A DNA stretch of 64,000 nt. It comes from Eumeta japonica (Eukaryota > Arthropoda > Insecta > Lepidoptera > Psychidae). The stretch's first letter is position 1, and each line of letters begins with the position of its first letter. The stretch spans positions 302,886-366,885 of the forward strand of contig BGZK01000539.1 of assembly GCA_005406025.1 (NCBI GenBank), given 5' to 3'. Shown in pieces: positions 34,443 to 46,839 of the stretch. The position numbers and the translations under genes were made by a program. The notes under the pieces are model-generated. The model did no database searches and was not told the DNA's origin. It worked only from the letters and a program-made list of their open reading frames with translations.

Positions 34443-37400
34443 CTGAAATAACAAATTTTTGCTTAATGACAAAACCATTGACACATTACGAGCACCTAAC
34501 AATGTTAATACTATGAGCTTATACAGAAAAACATCCTTTTTGCAATTTAAACGCGTCATCCGAAGTCGCTAGGGCTGAAGTGGATGTCATATGCATGTTA
34601 AATAAGTGCTAAAATTTCACTAAATTTTTTGTTATTGTACTCTTTTCATTAAAAAAAAAATATCTACCCATATATGTCGAGCATAGTGTTCATACGGTTA
34701 ATTCTATTCATGAATAAATATGGTACAACTTACTAGGATCCGTTGTCCACCGCTGGTGACGACCAGAGGACCGCCTGAATCGCCGCTGCAAGTTCCCCTG
34801 CCGCCCACACCGCTGGTGCACAGGTTCGTGGCGTGCACGAATGGACCGTAGATGGATGCACATTCCTCGTTGGTGATCACCGGAAGTTGGACGGAGCTCA
34901 AACGCTGGAGAAAGCCGATACTACCACCTAAAATTGAAAACGATTAGTCATTGTCTACACTTATAGACGGTAATCTTTGTCGGTCATAGATATCATTACT
35001 TATGTTATAGCAAATTATAGTAAATTAGTACTTACTAATTTATCAATCCAGCAATTAGCCTAACATAACTGGCTATTCCAGAAATTATTTGATACTTTCG
35101 AGCTCTTCAAAAGAGTCTTCAAAAATACATTTACCAGTAAATTAGTAAGTTTGAGCACAAAAATTTCTCCAAGAGAGGCTTTACAAGCTCACCGAACTCA
35201 AAAAATTAATTTTGATACGTTTTTGGCTTTTGGAGTTCAAACATCTAAATTTATTTAATATATTTTTTTTGGTTTTAAATATTTTTAACTAAATATCTAT
35301 CTAATGCGTTGTTCGAATTTGATTTGCTTTGCAGCATTCAAAGCAAAAAAAGTTGATCTATAACAAACATCAATCCACCAAGAACCCTTGGAAGTTATTT
35401 TTTTTTAAATTTTTTTTTTGCAAATTTTTTTAACGATATCTCTCGACCAAACTAACTGAAGTGGATGCAGTTTGCAACGATCTATTTTGGTTTTTAAGCA
35501 GAAGAGCTTTCGGAAATTTTCTTTTCTTTTCGGATAATTTTCTTTAAGCTCGGAAAATAGTTTAAATAAATTTCTAAGATTCTAAAGCGTCAAGATCTGA
35601 TGAACATCCAATTTATGAAATTTTTTTAGTTTTCACAGTGGGAAGTTAAAAAACGTTATTTTTCAATGTTTCCATTACGATATCTTAAGAACAAGTAATT
35701 CGATTTTAATCTGCTTTTTGGCATTCGACGCAGTGTTCTGAGAAAAAAATTACAAAGTACCAAATATTAAACGATCAAGAATTTCACGTTATTTTGAAAA
35801 AGTCCTTTTTTTTGAATTTATCGTTAATCATATCTCTCGATTGAATGGACCAATTTTGATGCAATTTGCGAATATCGACGCTATTTTTTTAAGACAGTAA
35901 CTGGTTAGATTTTTGTACTATATTTATCTGTGAAGTAGTTTAAGAAATTTGTCTGTAACAATATCTCTTGAACAAATGAACCGATTTTTATGCACTTTAT
36001 GGCAATCGATGCACTTGTTAAAAGAATAAAAGAGCCGATCAGATTTTGGTATCAATCGCTATAGTAGTCTAAAAGTTATTTCAATAAAACATTTTCCTGA
36101 AAATTTCATTTTTGAGATTTTACAAAATATATCAGGCAAAACTAACTTAAAGTTTCAGGATGCCTTTCGAATGTCGCAAACCGTGTTTCGATCGGTTAAT
36201 TTGTTCAAAAGTTAGGAGAGGTTTACACACACACGCTTGCTCGCACACGTACACACGCACTTCTAAACATCACTCAGAAATCGACTCGACCAATTTTGAC
36301 CTAAAACGTCAAGGTCTGGCACAAACTCGATTTTCAAAAATCGGTTAATCGGAAAACGTTAAGTTTCCAATTTCATGAAATCTCTCAATTTTCATAGCGG
36401 AAATTTAAAAATAAGACTCAGTGTTTTTTTCTTACAAAGACGATAAGTTTACTGTTGGAAATATAACTATTATAGCGTTCGGGGTTTTTTGATGATATTG
36501 TTTATTGTGTACTTAAATAGGTAATTTGTGTTGGCTGCAATATTAGATTGGGACATTTTTTTAAAGTTATTTTTTGCAAAATTTTGGCGCCGTTCGCGAA
36601 ATATCGATGAGATTGTATTTTCAATTTATGAAGAACCCGATGTAACACAATTTATTTATGGTTTGCGTTATCTATCTATTACAAGTAGAATAAAGAATAA
36701 TACGTATAAGGACAAAAAATAAGTGCATGGCTTAAATCAAATCACCATAAATTTACATGTTTCTAAAGGTATTTATATAAAGAAGTTTTTACTGTTAACT
36801 AATATTTATAAAACCTTATTTCTACCTACAGTGTAATATATATATATATATATTATATTACGAGCATTGTGTATCAAAAAAATTGTGTATAAAAACAACG
36901 CTTTAGATAACACATGATATATTTTTAATGGTGAATGGTGAAAAACGTCCTGTAAGCCTGGTTAGTTACCTATTACTTACATGCGCAAATTATTGATTAC
37001 ATCGGCAATTTAACTTTCGTATAATATCTTTTTAGACACAAAATATTATTAGATGCGCACAATTCATAGGTACCACTATATAAGGACAAATACGATGAGG
37101 ACTTAACACCTGAGGAATCTACATTTCCTTTATAAATGAATGATTTCTTATTTAGGATGGTGATCGGTCGTGGCCGAGCACTTGAGAGTGTTGCCTTCCA
37201 ATCAGAAGATACCAGCTTGGAATCCTGACCACAGGCGAACTGACCGATGACTTTTCAACTTGTCGTATTTCATATTAAACCGCTCGTCTCGTTCTTCGGA
37301 CGGCACGCCGAGCCGTCCCTTCGTTGTCGTGGCGTTGGCGACGGCGGTATTCGGCCACCTCCAGTCCGTGTCGGGTCAAGTGTTATATTTAGGCTGTGTA

Positions 37401-39132
37401 TTTAAAAGTACGCACCGTCAGCAGTCAGGCCGAATCCGGAAGCGAGGGCCGATTGTCCGACAAACAGTGAACCAGCTTCGCTTCCGCTGGGGAAAGCGAT
37501 GGGTTGAATGACCACTGTAAATGACAAGGAATTAAATTTTTATTTTGTAATTGATTCGTAAACTACCTTTATGCTTTATATCTTAATAACACTATAATGC
37601 TTATCGATTTACTTAGAAAAATAATAAATCATTATATAGGTACTTATAAAATCATTGCTGCAGAAAACTTAGGAATAATGGAAAATATTAAATATTAATC
37701 GACTCAGATTAATAGAACTGTCAACGTAAATATGAACAAAAAGCATATTTTTTGGCCAGTGCAACTAAAATAAACTGTATTAATAGACTATGTAAACTAT
37801 TAGTTATGCCTTTGTTTCTCAAAATCCACGATTGAAAAGGGCAATTTTAAAAGTTTTTAGAAAAATAACGCATAAATTCCACATTAGACCACTGACTTAC
37901 ATCCGGTCCAAATAAGTTACTCTCAACGATGAATAATAATTTAATAAGCACAATTTAAGAATAAAAACGGTAATTTATCTTACACGTGTAGCTGACGGCA
38001 GGAATTCTGAGGATGGCGATGTCATTGGCAGCGTTCAACGGGTTCCAGTCGGGGTGATGGACGACATCTGTGGTCGTCAGACGTGTGCCTCCGGTGAACA
38101 GTGTGTTAGAGCCTAGAACGACAGTGAAAGACTGCGCAGTGATGAGACCGTCGGTGTAACAGTGAGCTGCCGTCACGACTTGCGTGTTGGAAATGAGAGA
38201 ACCGCCGCAAACCGAGGTGAAGATAAATAAGATTTGAATAACGAGTCCAACCTGGAAAAAGAATTGAATAGTCAAGAAACATAAACTAATGATACGTGGG
38301 TATCAAATATGATACCCCTGCAAATAACATATTTCTAATAACTTTTGAGAATTTGAATTAGATATTTAAAGTTTGATCAAGCATATACCATAACTAATTG
38401 AGGATATAATGCAAAGAACTTAAATAAATGTATGTGTGCATAATAGTAGAATAGCATGAATTAGATATATCTATATTGGCTTATGATAATATCATTATAG
38501 ATATATATTACAAGGTTAAGTATATGTAGCCAATCTAATTTCAAGTGGTTATCGTTTAATCCAGTAAGTGCCGCTAAATATTACTAATGTATTACGCGGT
38601 GATATACAATTTAGGATAAGAAATATGTTTCTATTACAAGTAATTTAATTAAATATAAAACTTCTATTCAAACTAATTTTGGGTTTTTGAAATTAAATCG
38701 GACAATAAATATTTAAAACAGGCGTTTACTTTTATCCAATTTTAGTAGAATATTTTTTTGAGATGTCCTTGTATGTAGATTTGAGTCTTGTCGGTCTTTT
38801 TTGGAAATAACTGTATTTTTGAAAATCATATAGGCTGTGTACGTGAAGTTCAACATTAATTGATTAATCGCATATAAGAATTTAATCAAAAAATCATATC
38901 TAAATAAACGATTTACCTGATAAGGCACGGCGGAGATGTCAGTTATATTACCGCCGACAATCCTCTGCCCGTTGTTCTTCAGCAATTCTTCTTCAGAAGC
39001 TTTAATTTGACTTGCTCTAGGGATGCCAAATCTTCTGTGATAATCGAAGACGGTTATGTCCCTCTCCGTTACTTCGGCCTGAGTGGCCGCTATGGCAACA
39101 CCGAGCACGGCAAGCAAGATCGTCACCTTCAT
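34335..39132 (-). CDS. Chymotrypsin-like serine protease, complete
   Basis: Five exons (38917-39132, 37984-38251, 37416-37514, 34734-34927, 34335-34442; phases 0,1,1,0) encode 294 aa, the usual size for lepidopteran midgut chymotrypsins. Signal peptide about 1-19, propeptide, activation cleavage after R57 before IVGG, then an S1 protease domain. Triad intact: His102 in VVTAAHC, Asp149 in NDIAIL, Ser245 in CSGDSGGP. The residue at the base of the specificity pocket (six before the Ser) is Gly239, not Asp, so trypsin specificity is unlikely and chymotrypsin/elastase-like cleavage is expected. Likely secreted into the gut lumen as a zymogen. GATA-TATA promoter as in the paralogue at 19902-28551. 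Substrate preference is inference. Confidence 0.95.
34734..34927 (-). CDS. Chymotrypsin exon 4 (catalytic Ser)
   Basis: 194 nt, acceptor caattttag, donor GTAAGT (34728-34733). Reads [20 protein letters not shown], ..., [20 protein letters not shown]. Contains Ser245 and the oxyanion-hole Gly243. Confidence 0.95.
34928..37415. other. Intron 3 of the chymotrypsin gene with degenerate repeat array
   Basis: Between about 35100 and 36420 there are repeated, diverged units with phrases such as cgatatctctcgaccaaact, catatctctcgattgaatgg and caatatctcttgaacaaatg, each followed by a match to gatgcaatttgc. Spacing is roughly 110-240 bp. Similar text occurs at about 8600-9100, 26400-27130 and, antisense, 39430-40000. 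No exon is needed here. Confidence 0.55.
37155..37257 (+). repeat. tRNA-derived SINE-like unit
   Basis: ggtcgtggccgagcacttga (box A type) and gcttggaatcctgac (box B type), about 50 bases apart, in intron 3 of the chymotrypsin gene. Confidence 0.5.
37416..37514 (-). CDS. Chymotrypsin exon 3
   Basis: 99 nt, acceptor catttacag, donor GTGCGT (37410-37415). Reads [20 protein letters not shown], then [12 protein letters not shown]. It has no long open frame of its own on this strand; it was found by homology with exon 3 of the paralogue and by the splice sites. Confidence 0.92.
37984..38251 (-). CDS. Chymotrypsin exon 2 (catalytic His and Asp)
   Basis: 268 nt, acceptor tctttttccag, donor GTAAGA (37978-37983). 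Reads [31 protein letters not shown], ..., [16 protein letters not shown]. Carries His102 and Asp149. Confidence 0.95.
38917..39132 (-). CDS. Chymotrypsin exon 1 (signal and propeptide)
   Basis: 216 nt to donor GTAAAT (38911-38916). The frame runs three codons upstream to a TTG, but the ATG at 39130-39132 gives the signal [19 protein letters not shown] and matches the paralogue. The propeptide [11 protein letters not shown] and activation site NGQRIVGG are shared with the paralogue. Confidence 0.94.
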
Positions 39133-39173
39133 ATTCGACAAAGTTTCATTGACCAGGACTAAAGATGATATGG

Positions 39174-39195
39174 TATTTATACTATAATCCTTATC
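39174..39195 (-). promoter_or_regulatory. GATA site and TATA box of the chymotrypsin gene
   Basis: Minus strand GATAAG at 39190-39195, 8 nt, then TATAAATA at 39174-39181, 41 nt before the ATG. A second GATA-type site (GATAAC) is at 39205-39210. Transcription should start near 39150. Confidence 0.7.
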
Positions 39196-39429
39196 TTAAT
39201 AATTGTTATCGACATTAATTAGTAATTAACGATTGTGACGTTAGCTATAATCGATTTGCAAAGTAGTACATCCCTAAGTCTACTGATATTGAATTTATTC
39301 GATACGATAATATATGTCCCTTATTTTTTTTCATATTGCTTAGTAGTTTCCATATATCTATATTCAACTGTCGTTATCAAGATTGATGAATAACCTTGTG
39401 GTAACAGTATGGATTTATTGTATTTTCAG

Positions 39430-40400
39430 TTCTTCATTAAGTAGTTTTCCTGTTTTTTACACTTGCCGCTCTGAAAACTGAAAAATTTTCATAAACTCGG
39501 AAAGTTTCTCTTTGCACCTTGATTTTAGAAAATAGAGTTTTTACCAGATCTTGACGTTTAGGGCCCTAGGAATATATTTCGATCATTTTCCGAGTGCATG
39601 TCTGTATGTATCTTTACACACACACACGCGCGTGTGTGTGTAGGTGTGTATGTTGAAGTAAGTTACAACAATTGTTATTAAGAATATTTTTCAAACTACT
39701 TTACCGTTAAATTCTAATATCTAATTACCTTGTCTGCTTAAAAAAATAACGTCAATCGTTGCAAACTGTTTCAAAATCAATGGGTTTGTTCGAAAGATAT
39801 CGTTAATGGAAAATTCAAAAAAAAAAAAAAGGAATCTCACGTCAAAATAACGTGAATTTCTTAATGGATCGATGTTTAGTATTCTGTCATCTTTTTTTGT
39901 TTTAAAACTGTGTCGGATGTCATACAGCAAATCAAAATCAAACGACGTGTTCCAAAGGTTTTGTAGTTGATAATAAAAAAAAAGCGGTTTTTGATACATG
40001 TAAACTTTTAAATTTTATTGTACGAGCTGAAAAAGGTTGAAAAAGGAATAAAATAGATCTTTTGAGCATAATAAGCACAATAATTTACTCCTAGAAAGTA
40101 GTATGAAATTTCAGGAATGCTCTGAAGGGTCAACCGTGTTTCAAATTTTAGAGCTCGAAAAGTAAAATAGAAAATATTTATAACTTGAGGAGTTCATAAA
40201 CACGTCGATAAATATCAAAGCGGAACGTTTCAGAGTTATACTGCTGGTTCAAACTATTTATAGATTTTTTTTAATAACTGTACATGTTCTATTTAATTAA
40301 AATTCTCATTTTTTGTTGTTTTATTATATATACTATTTACATAAGATGAAATTTAAATGGCTAAATAAAAGTTACAAAACTTGTGTGATATCTTTTGACT
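39430..40400. repeat. Dispersed AT-rich repeat DNA upstream of the chymotrypsin gene
   Basis: Contains words in antisense to the array in 35100-36420 (for example gttcgaaagatatcgttaat near 39790) and a short ac/gt dinucleotide tract at 39617-39653. No gene seen. Confidence 0.45.
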
Positions 40401-40419
40401 GATGTATTGGATAAATATT

Positions 40420-40472
40420 CGAACAATTTTAGGTGTTAGAAAGTATACATTTCTAACAGCCAAAATTGTTCG
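40420..40472. repeat. Hairpin, 23-nt arms, 7-nt loop
   Basis: Arms 40420-40442 and 40450-40472 complement with two mismatches; loop gtataca. Confidence 0.85.
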
Positions 40473-41489
40473 AGTAAAAAGTAATTAATGCATTAGAAAA
40501 TGAAACTCTTTGGCAGTAGATTTCAGTGTATTTCATCGGTAAATTGTTTTTACATTGTGGCGTCATTTTGCATGCCTTAAGTGCGAGCGTAGGTATACTT
40601 CTACTGTCGCCTGAAAATCCCGTCTACACTGGGTGTGACCACGATAACTAAAAAACTATTGAACTTTTAAACTTAATTTCTTTTACACTAATCGACTAAT
40701 CGATTGGGAATAAGTGTATTGAAAATCACAGCTTGATATAGTACCGATTAGCTGTAATTGACTTTTTTAACCGGCAGTTATTCATGTTTTGATCCGCCAT
40801 TTCGCTTAAATATCTAACATAGAGGTTGAGATTGAGCGTGAAGTTGTTTAGTATCGAATCTCGACATGTCGTAGCCCCCGATTTCTTATTGGTGAAAATA
40901 TAAGCGCGCGTTCAGTACGAAGTTCAATTTTTTTTTAAATTTTTCTTGCAAATAAATATAATTTGTGACGAGTAAAAAAGATTGTATATAACAAAATTAT
41001 TGTAAAAAATTCGCAAATGCGATTAATTGTGGTTGCGGTTTATTCTTATTGTCGTTTGATAGAAACTAGAAGTATGTATTTATTTTTGCTTTAATTTTTA
41101 GATCAAATTTCTATTATTAACAATTATTTATGTTCAAATAATTCTTAATTAAAAGAACAATTCGTATTAATATTGTGTATTTTAATGGTAGATACAACCA
41201 GATACCAAATAACTTTATTGAAAAATGGATCCAAGACATCAAAATAAAATTGATGGTTGTCGGTGTTTTTTGCATTATGATGTCTAATAAATATGAGATT
41301 ACCTATCTTTTTTTTTGATTCAAGTTTATTATAATACAAAACTATTTTAAATTCAAAAATAATAAAAAAGGATTTTTTGTGAAAAGCTCATATGTTATCA
41401 TTAACCTCTAATTTAAATAATCTACGCATGGCACGAGCGCTTAAGGAATGCACATTTGATTTTATTAAAAATTGTGTTTTTTCATCACT

Positions 41490-42521
41490 ATGGATTTAAG
41501 TCGCAAAAAATTGCGTAATATGATTTTCTACGATTTTAAGTGTGATTTGACAGCTTTTTTAAGCTTCGAGTAAGGCTTCGAGCAAAGCCTATTTATAACT
41601 GGTTTGTAGAATCTCCGTGACGAATTTCGTGACGGTCGCCCGTCCACCGCTGTGAACAACAAAACATCGATGCTGTGCGCCGTGCGATCGAAACAGACAG
41701 GCATGTGCCCACCATGAGATTCGGGCATCCTTAGACATAGGCAAGAGTTAAATATAATCGATTCTGCACAAATATTAGGGCATGGAAAAGTTGTGCTCAC
41801 GGTGGATCTTAAACAATTTGATGGAGGCTCAAAAAACGGACCACGTCACTTGGTGCAATGCCATACTTACCAAATTCAAGTAAGGGTCGTTAAATTTGGT
41901 TTGGGACACAGTAACAGGTGACGAAACATGGATTTATTGCCACGATCCCAAAACAAAGTAGCAATCGATTGCTACTTTGATACGGTCGACCGTATTGATC
42001 TATCGAGATGAGCCGAACCCAACCAAAGTGGTGCGCGAGCAAAGTGCCTCTAAGCCGATGATCGCTTCTTTTTCTTAATATAATTGGACTCGTGACACTA
42101 TTGTTGGAAAATTGTCGTTCCGTGATTAGTGATTGGGACACGTCCATTTGGTTGCCGGACGTTGTTAACGAACTCTGTAAAAATAATCGTGAACGTCGTA
42201 TTAATTAATAAGTCGTAAGTCACGACAATGCTAGTTTTCACACGGCCAAACAGACAAATAACTTTTTGAAGGAGACAAACGAAGAACTTGTGAGCAATCC
42301 TACATACAGTTCCGACATGGCATCTTGTGGCTTTTGTTTGTTCAGAAAAGTTAAGAAACAAACACGCGCTCAACGATTTTCATCACCAGAAGAAGCTGTT
42401 GGAGAATGAAAAATATGTTTCCGAGAGCATCAGGGAGGAGTGACATAAATGTTTTCAAAATTGGCTTATTCGTATGAAATAGTGCATTTGTGCTAACGGA
42501 AAATATGTTGAGAAACAATAA
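41490..42521 (+). pseudogene. Dead mariner transposase (mori-type), near full length
   Basis: The span of 1032 nt equals a normal mariner transposase of about 345 codons. Start MDLSRKKLRNMIFYDF; then with frameshifts and stops VTGDETWIYCHDPKTK, PTKVV, SHDNASFHTAKQTNNFL, RFSSPEEAV and VEKQ before TAA. The first two catalytic Asp are kept (GDETW, HDNAS); the third, normally in AP.DFFLF, is Gly (ASCGFCLF). Many frame breaks make it inactive. DD34D mariners are cut-and-paste DNA transposons; terminal repeats were not identified. Confidence 0.85.
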
Positions 42522-42711
42522 ATTCATATTCGACCATTCATAGTAATTTTTTCTCATTCGTTCCAGAAGTTTTCAGTGCGCCCTAAGTACTAGGAAATTC
42601 GCTTAAATCTTTGAATATATTTTCAGGTTACATATAATTTTTTTCAGCCAGTTTTCACGCGAAGCAGCATCAGCAAAATACATCAGAATTATCTTCAAAA
42701 GCAGTGATATC

Positions 42712-42840
42712 GTCGGATCGCCGCCGTGATATAAGCCTTACACGATTAGGGAAAGTGCAGACCCTTCGGGCCCGGTCCATTATTGTATTATGAAAGATTA
42801 TCTGTGCAGCGGCGGCCGCGCGGCCGGGTTAAAACTTTAA
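42712..42840. other. GC-rich islet next to the mariner remnant
   Basis: Contains ccttcgggcccggtcc and gcggcggccgcgcggccggg in AT-rich surroundings, with no coding sign. Candidate conserved non-coding element. Confidence 0.35.
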
Positions 42841-43092
42841 TCCTATCTGTATTCACATCGAACTTCTCTGCTTCCACCGACCCCTAACACTCTAACGAAC
42901 GCTATTTGAATTCAATCTCTTCGTAAGCTTCAAGTAAAACTATCGCACTCACAGTTTTCATTTGTGGGAATCCTTTGAAAAGCTCGAAAATAGCGCGAGG
43001 GACAATCGTTGCGTTTTTAATAGTTTGGATGTATTAATAACAAATATTTAAACAACGTGCTACAGCGGAATATATTGTATATAAAGCAATAT

Positions 43093-43140
43093 ATTAGCTT
43101 CCGCCCGCGGCTCCACTCGCCTTGATTTAGAATGAATTCC
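43093..43140 (+). repeat. Leader of the GATC-rich repeat family, copy 2
   Basis: cttccgcccgcggctccact followed by cgccttgatttagaat matches 1723-1765 and again precedes a GATC-rich tandem array. Confidence 0.45.
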
Positions 43141-43179
43141 GTCATCTTACATGTCGATCGATTATGATCTTAATCATGA

Positions 43180-43660
43180 CCCCGATCGACATTCCGTTGT
43201 CGAATCCGAAACCAATTCGTCTCATTATTATTCCGATCGAGGTCCCGTTTTCAATTCCAAACTCGGTCACCATTTAAGTACATTTCGATTCTGATACCGG
43301 TTTCTATACCGGTCCTGCTTTTAATTCTCAGCGCAGTACTGCGTCCTATTCTGATCGCGGTCCGGTTCAATTCCGAATTAGGTCACGATTTAAGTACATT
43401 CCGATTCTGATATCGGTTTCGATCGCGGTATTGCTCTCATTTCTCATCTCAGTACTGTATCTTATTCCGATCGAGGTCCTGTTTTAAATTCCGAACTCGG
43501 TCACGATTTAAGTAGATTCCGATTCTGAATCTGCTTTCAATCCCGGTCCCATTCTCAATTCTCATTTCAGAACTGCATCTTATTTTGATCGCGGTCTCTT
43601 TTTTAACTCCGAACTTGGTCACGATTTAAGTAGATTCCAATTCTGATCCCGGTTTCGGAA
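43180..43660. repeat. Tandem array, units about 115-118 bp
   Basis: The word ggtcacgatttaagtacatt recurs near 43265, 43381, 43499 and 43617. Each unit has attccgatt, tctgat, cggtttcgat, ttctcatctcagtactg and gatcgaggtcc in order. About four units, non-coding. Confidence 0.85.
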
Positions 43661-43904
43661 AATTAGTGTAATTTAAGAGTTAGTTGAAGTTTTTGCAAAA
43701 AATAAATATTAGGTCCATAACTCTTACGAGATAAAATAGAACCTAAGAAATAAGTAAAAAATGGATTTGTTTTTTGCACGAAAACTGCAATACGATTTCT
43801 GACGTTCTTAAAATTCTTTGTTGTTCCCGAAAATGTACAACGATTATTTGGGGACGTCTTTACAAATTTAGTGGGTTTTTGAAGTTATACTCCTTTGGCA
43901 CGAT

Positions 43905-44575
43905 ATGAAAAAACGGACAAGTGCGAATAGTAATCGCACTTGAGGATTCCGTACAAACTTAATTATGTAAAAGATATTTCATCCATCAAGAATCTCCATG
44001 ATTTTTTTCTGTTTTTGACATCGATACTGACTAGTTATTGATCCCAGGTAATCCGAAACTTGCTTTTTCTCAAAATGAATTTCGAATTATGTTAAAAATA
44101 CTCGAAGGCTTGGAAATCTTAAAAATATTTTGCCATATGTTGGTCTACATCACGGTCACGATGCAATTATAAGCTTCTAATCATAAAAAAATCTATTTTA
44201 TAGAATGTAAGAAAAATTATCGATTTTCAGATTTGATATTGTGAGATCTCTCTTCTTGATAAATTTCATGATTCTTACTTAATGTTAAGTATACTTTATA
44301 GGTTTTGATCTATTTGCTAACTTCAGAATATAAGGCATAGATGGCCGTCTTTTTGGCTGTATTTTACCCGACTGTTTTGATGCCCTTAAATTATACGCTT
44401 GAATTTTTTTACAGATTACAGACATTATTGTATGTTGTTAATTTAAATTCGATACCTCCACTCGTTCTGAGAAAAAAAAAAGGTCTCGACAGACAGATGG
44501 ACAAACGGGCAGACGGACTACGAAGTGATACAATTAAAGTTTTCCTTTAGAGGTACGGCGCCCCATAAGCAGAGT
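43905..44575. repeat. Long copy of the ggttccg lepidopteran repeat
   Basis: Starts aaacggacaagtgcgaatag, cacttgaggattccgtac and ends gacagacagatggacaaacg, then gaggtacggcgcccc. These are the two ends of a repeat very common in Lepidoptera. An open frame at 44341-44550 inside it is part of the repeat and not a gene. Confidence 0.6.
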
Positions 44576-46839
44576 GTATTTTTGACACGGGATGCATCGA
44601 TATAATACATCATCGGTTCCGAAATTATTTGAAATAATGCGCAACTGACGCATACTACTGCCGATAGTCCAACGCACATAAATGTAGTGTTTTATGCAGT
44701 TACTATACGTTCAATACAAATAATTAGTTGGCGCATGTTGAACAATTTTGAATTGTAATAAATACAAACTTATGTAAGTGTACGACAAAAATCATATTTT
44801 ACACTGTGAACATTGTTTGTTCACGCCAAAGAAATATAACTTCTCACGTGTGTTTATAAGGAAGACACTTCATTTAGTACGTTTTTAGTAATTAATCATC
44901 AATAAAAATAAAAATCTATTTTTATTTAAAAATCGCCAGGAATGGGATGCGGCGTCACCTATTGAAAATTGCCAAAATTATGATTTAATATATAATATGA
45001 AGTAATGTGCATAATATCATATAAATTTGGGTCAAATTGAACGAGTAATTCAGGTGTAAGACATATCCTAGACAGACTGACATTGGTTTTCATATCATAT
45101 CGATAACGGTCGTATGAACATTCCGTAACGTGCGATTGAAAACACACAATACAGTTCATTAATACAAAATGAAGCAGGTATAGATAAGACCTACATTGAA
45201 ACAGATAAAAATTCGGTGCGATACAAAATACGCTTGAATCGTAGACTCGATTCAAACAAAACAATCACGTTAACTTAATTCATATCTTTTCTAAATAAGC
45301 GGCGATGTTTTAAGAAAACAAATTGGATAGTTCATAAGACTGCCTTTTTTACGAAAACTAACAAAAAAAATGTACATTTTTTTCAAAGAGGCACGCTTTG
45401 ACTTTGTTTTCCAGAAAGAAAATTCTGGGAAGAGATAATACAAAACGCCGGCGGCGGCCGCGTCGCTCCGTAATCCCATTCTCGGATGTGGAGAACACAG
45501 CGCGCCGCATAAAAAATACTGTAGAGAAGAAATGCCAAAAAAAAAGCGTTAGCAGATTATAACGTTGTTTGTATTAGCACTTGCAAATAATTGATGTTAA
45601 TGTCTTCTTATTTCAATATCGATAGAGATGTAACGCTCCAAATCGCTTCAACGAGGGTGTTCCTTCTGAGATGTGTGCTGTTTTAAGACATGATATTCTT
45701 CAAATTTATAGATTAAAGATAATAACATATATTTGTTACTTATACAAAATTAAAGGACTGTTAACTAGTATCAAATTTTAAGAATTAAGATTGATGAAGA
45801 AGTTTTTAAGTACTTCAAAATGGACGACACATTGAAACATGAAACGTCTGAGGTATTGTTTGAAAGCACCAACTTCAAAAACTGAAGATCAATTCAAGTA
45901 TAACATACTGTCGTTTATTACTTTTAACTTTCTTCTTCCGGTTTTAATTTTTGATAATAATATTTTGTTTAAGAGATCATAGATTAGCACAGATTCAGTT
46001 CGTATTGACTTTATAATACTGATTTGTATCGAATTCAATATGTTTATTATTTGAGGCATATAACAAAGTTCGAATTCGTTCTTTGCTCTATTTAGATCAA
46101 TACTTTAGGGGTTAGCACAGAATTATTAATCACGCGCAACATATATGTCACGAGTTAGTTCGATAACAGGATCTTACTTGAGACATATATACGTGGTCGG
46201 GATCAAAATCGACCGATATATTGAAGGACACCCATATTTACGCGTTAAAACTGGGAGCATATTTGAATTATAAAAAAACTCATGATTGTTAAATTTTAAT
46301 TTACGTCCAGTGCAACTGGAGAGTAATGGTTACTTCGTAATACTAAAACATCAATGTTTGGATATATATATAAGATATGTTATTGCAAAACTCCAACACC
46401 GTTCGTTCGACCTCTACAAAAATTGACAAATATATGTATTTTTTCATGGAGAAGGTTTTTGCGCTCTTTCCCCTTTGTTTTAATTGGACACTAGGCGCCG
46501 CTGTAGCATATCAAATTCTATTATACAAACATTCATTTTTATATAGAGATTATAAATATTATTTACATTTTAATCTATTACATAAAATAAAAATTAAATG
46601 CATTATCGAAAATATGAATAAAATTCATTTCATATAAATAGACATGATACGGACAGGCAGGACATCTGCCGGGTTCAGCTCGTCTATTTATATAATGAAA
46701 ATGAATTTTTCTTTCCAAATCAAAAAACAACTGAAAATATCACCATGGGACTTGAACATTCAACGTGAAATTTTTCATAGGTGGATTTATGTTATTTATA
46801 TTTTGATTTTTTTTATGTACTTTAATAACCCATAAAGCC

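Noticed and set aside
37260..37511. Plus-strand open frame of 83 codons
   Set aside because: It lies over the minus-strand chymotrypsin exon 3, which has splice sites and homology; this frame is its shadow plus flank.
44341..44550. 69-codon plus-strand frame
   Set aside because: It lies inside a common lepidopteran dispersed repeat (gacagacagatggac end).
44959..45264. 101-codon minus-strand frame
   Set aside because: Cysteine- and tyrosine-rich reading of AT-rich DNA with no recognised pattern.
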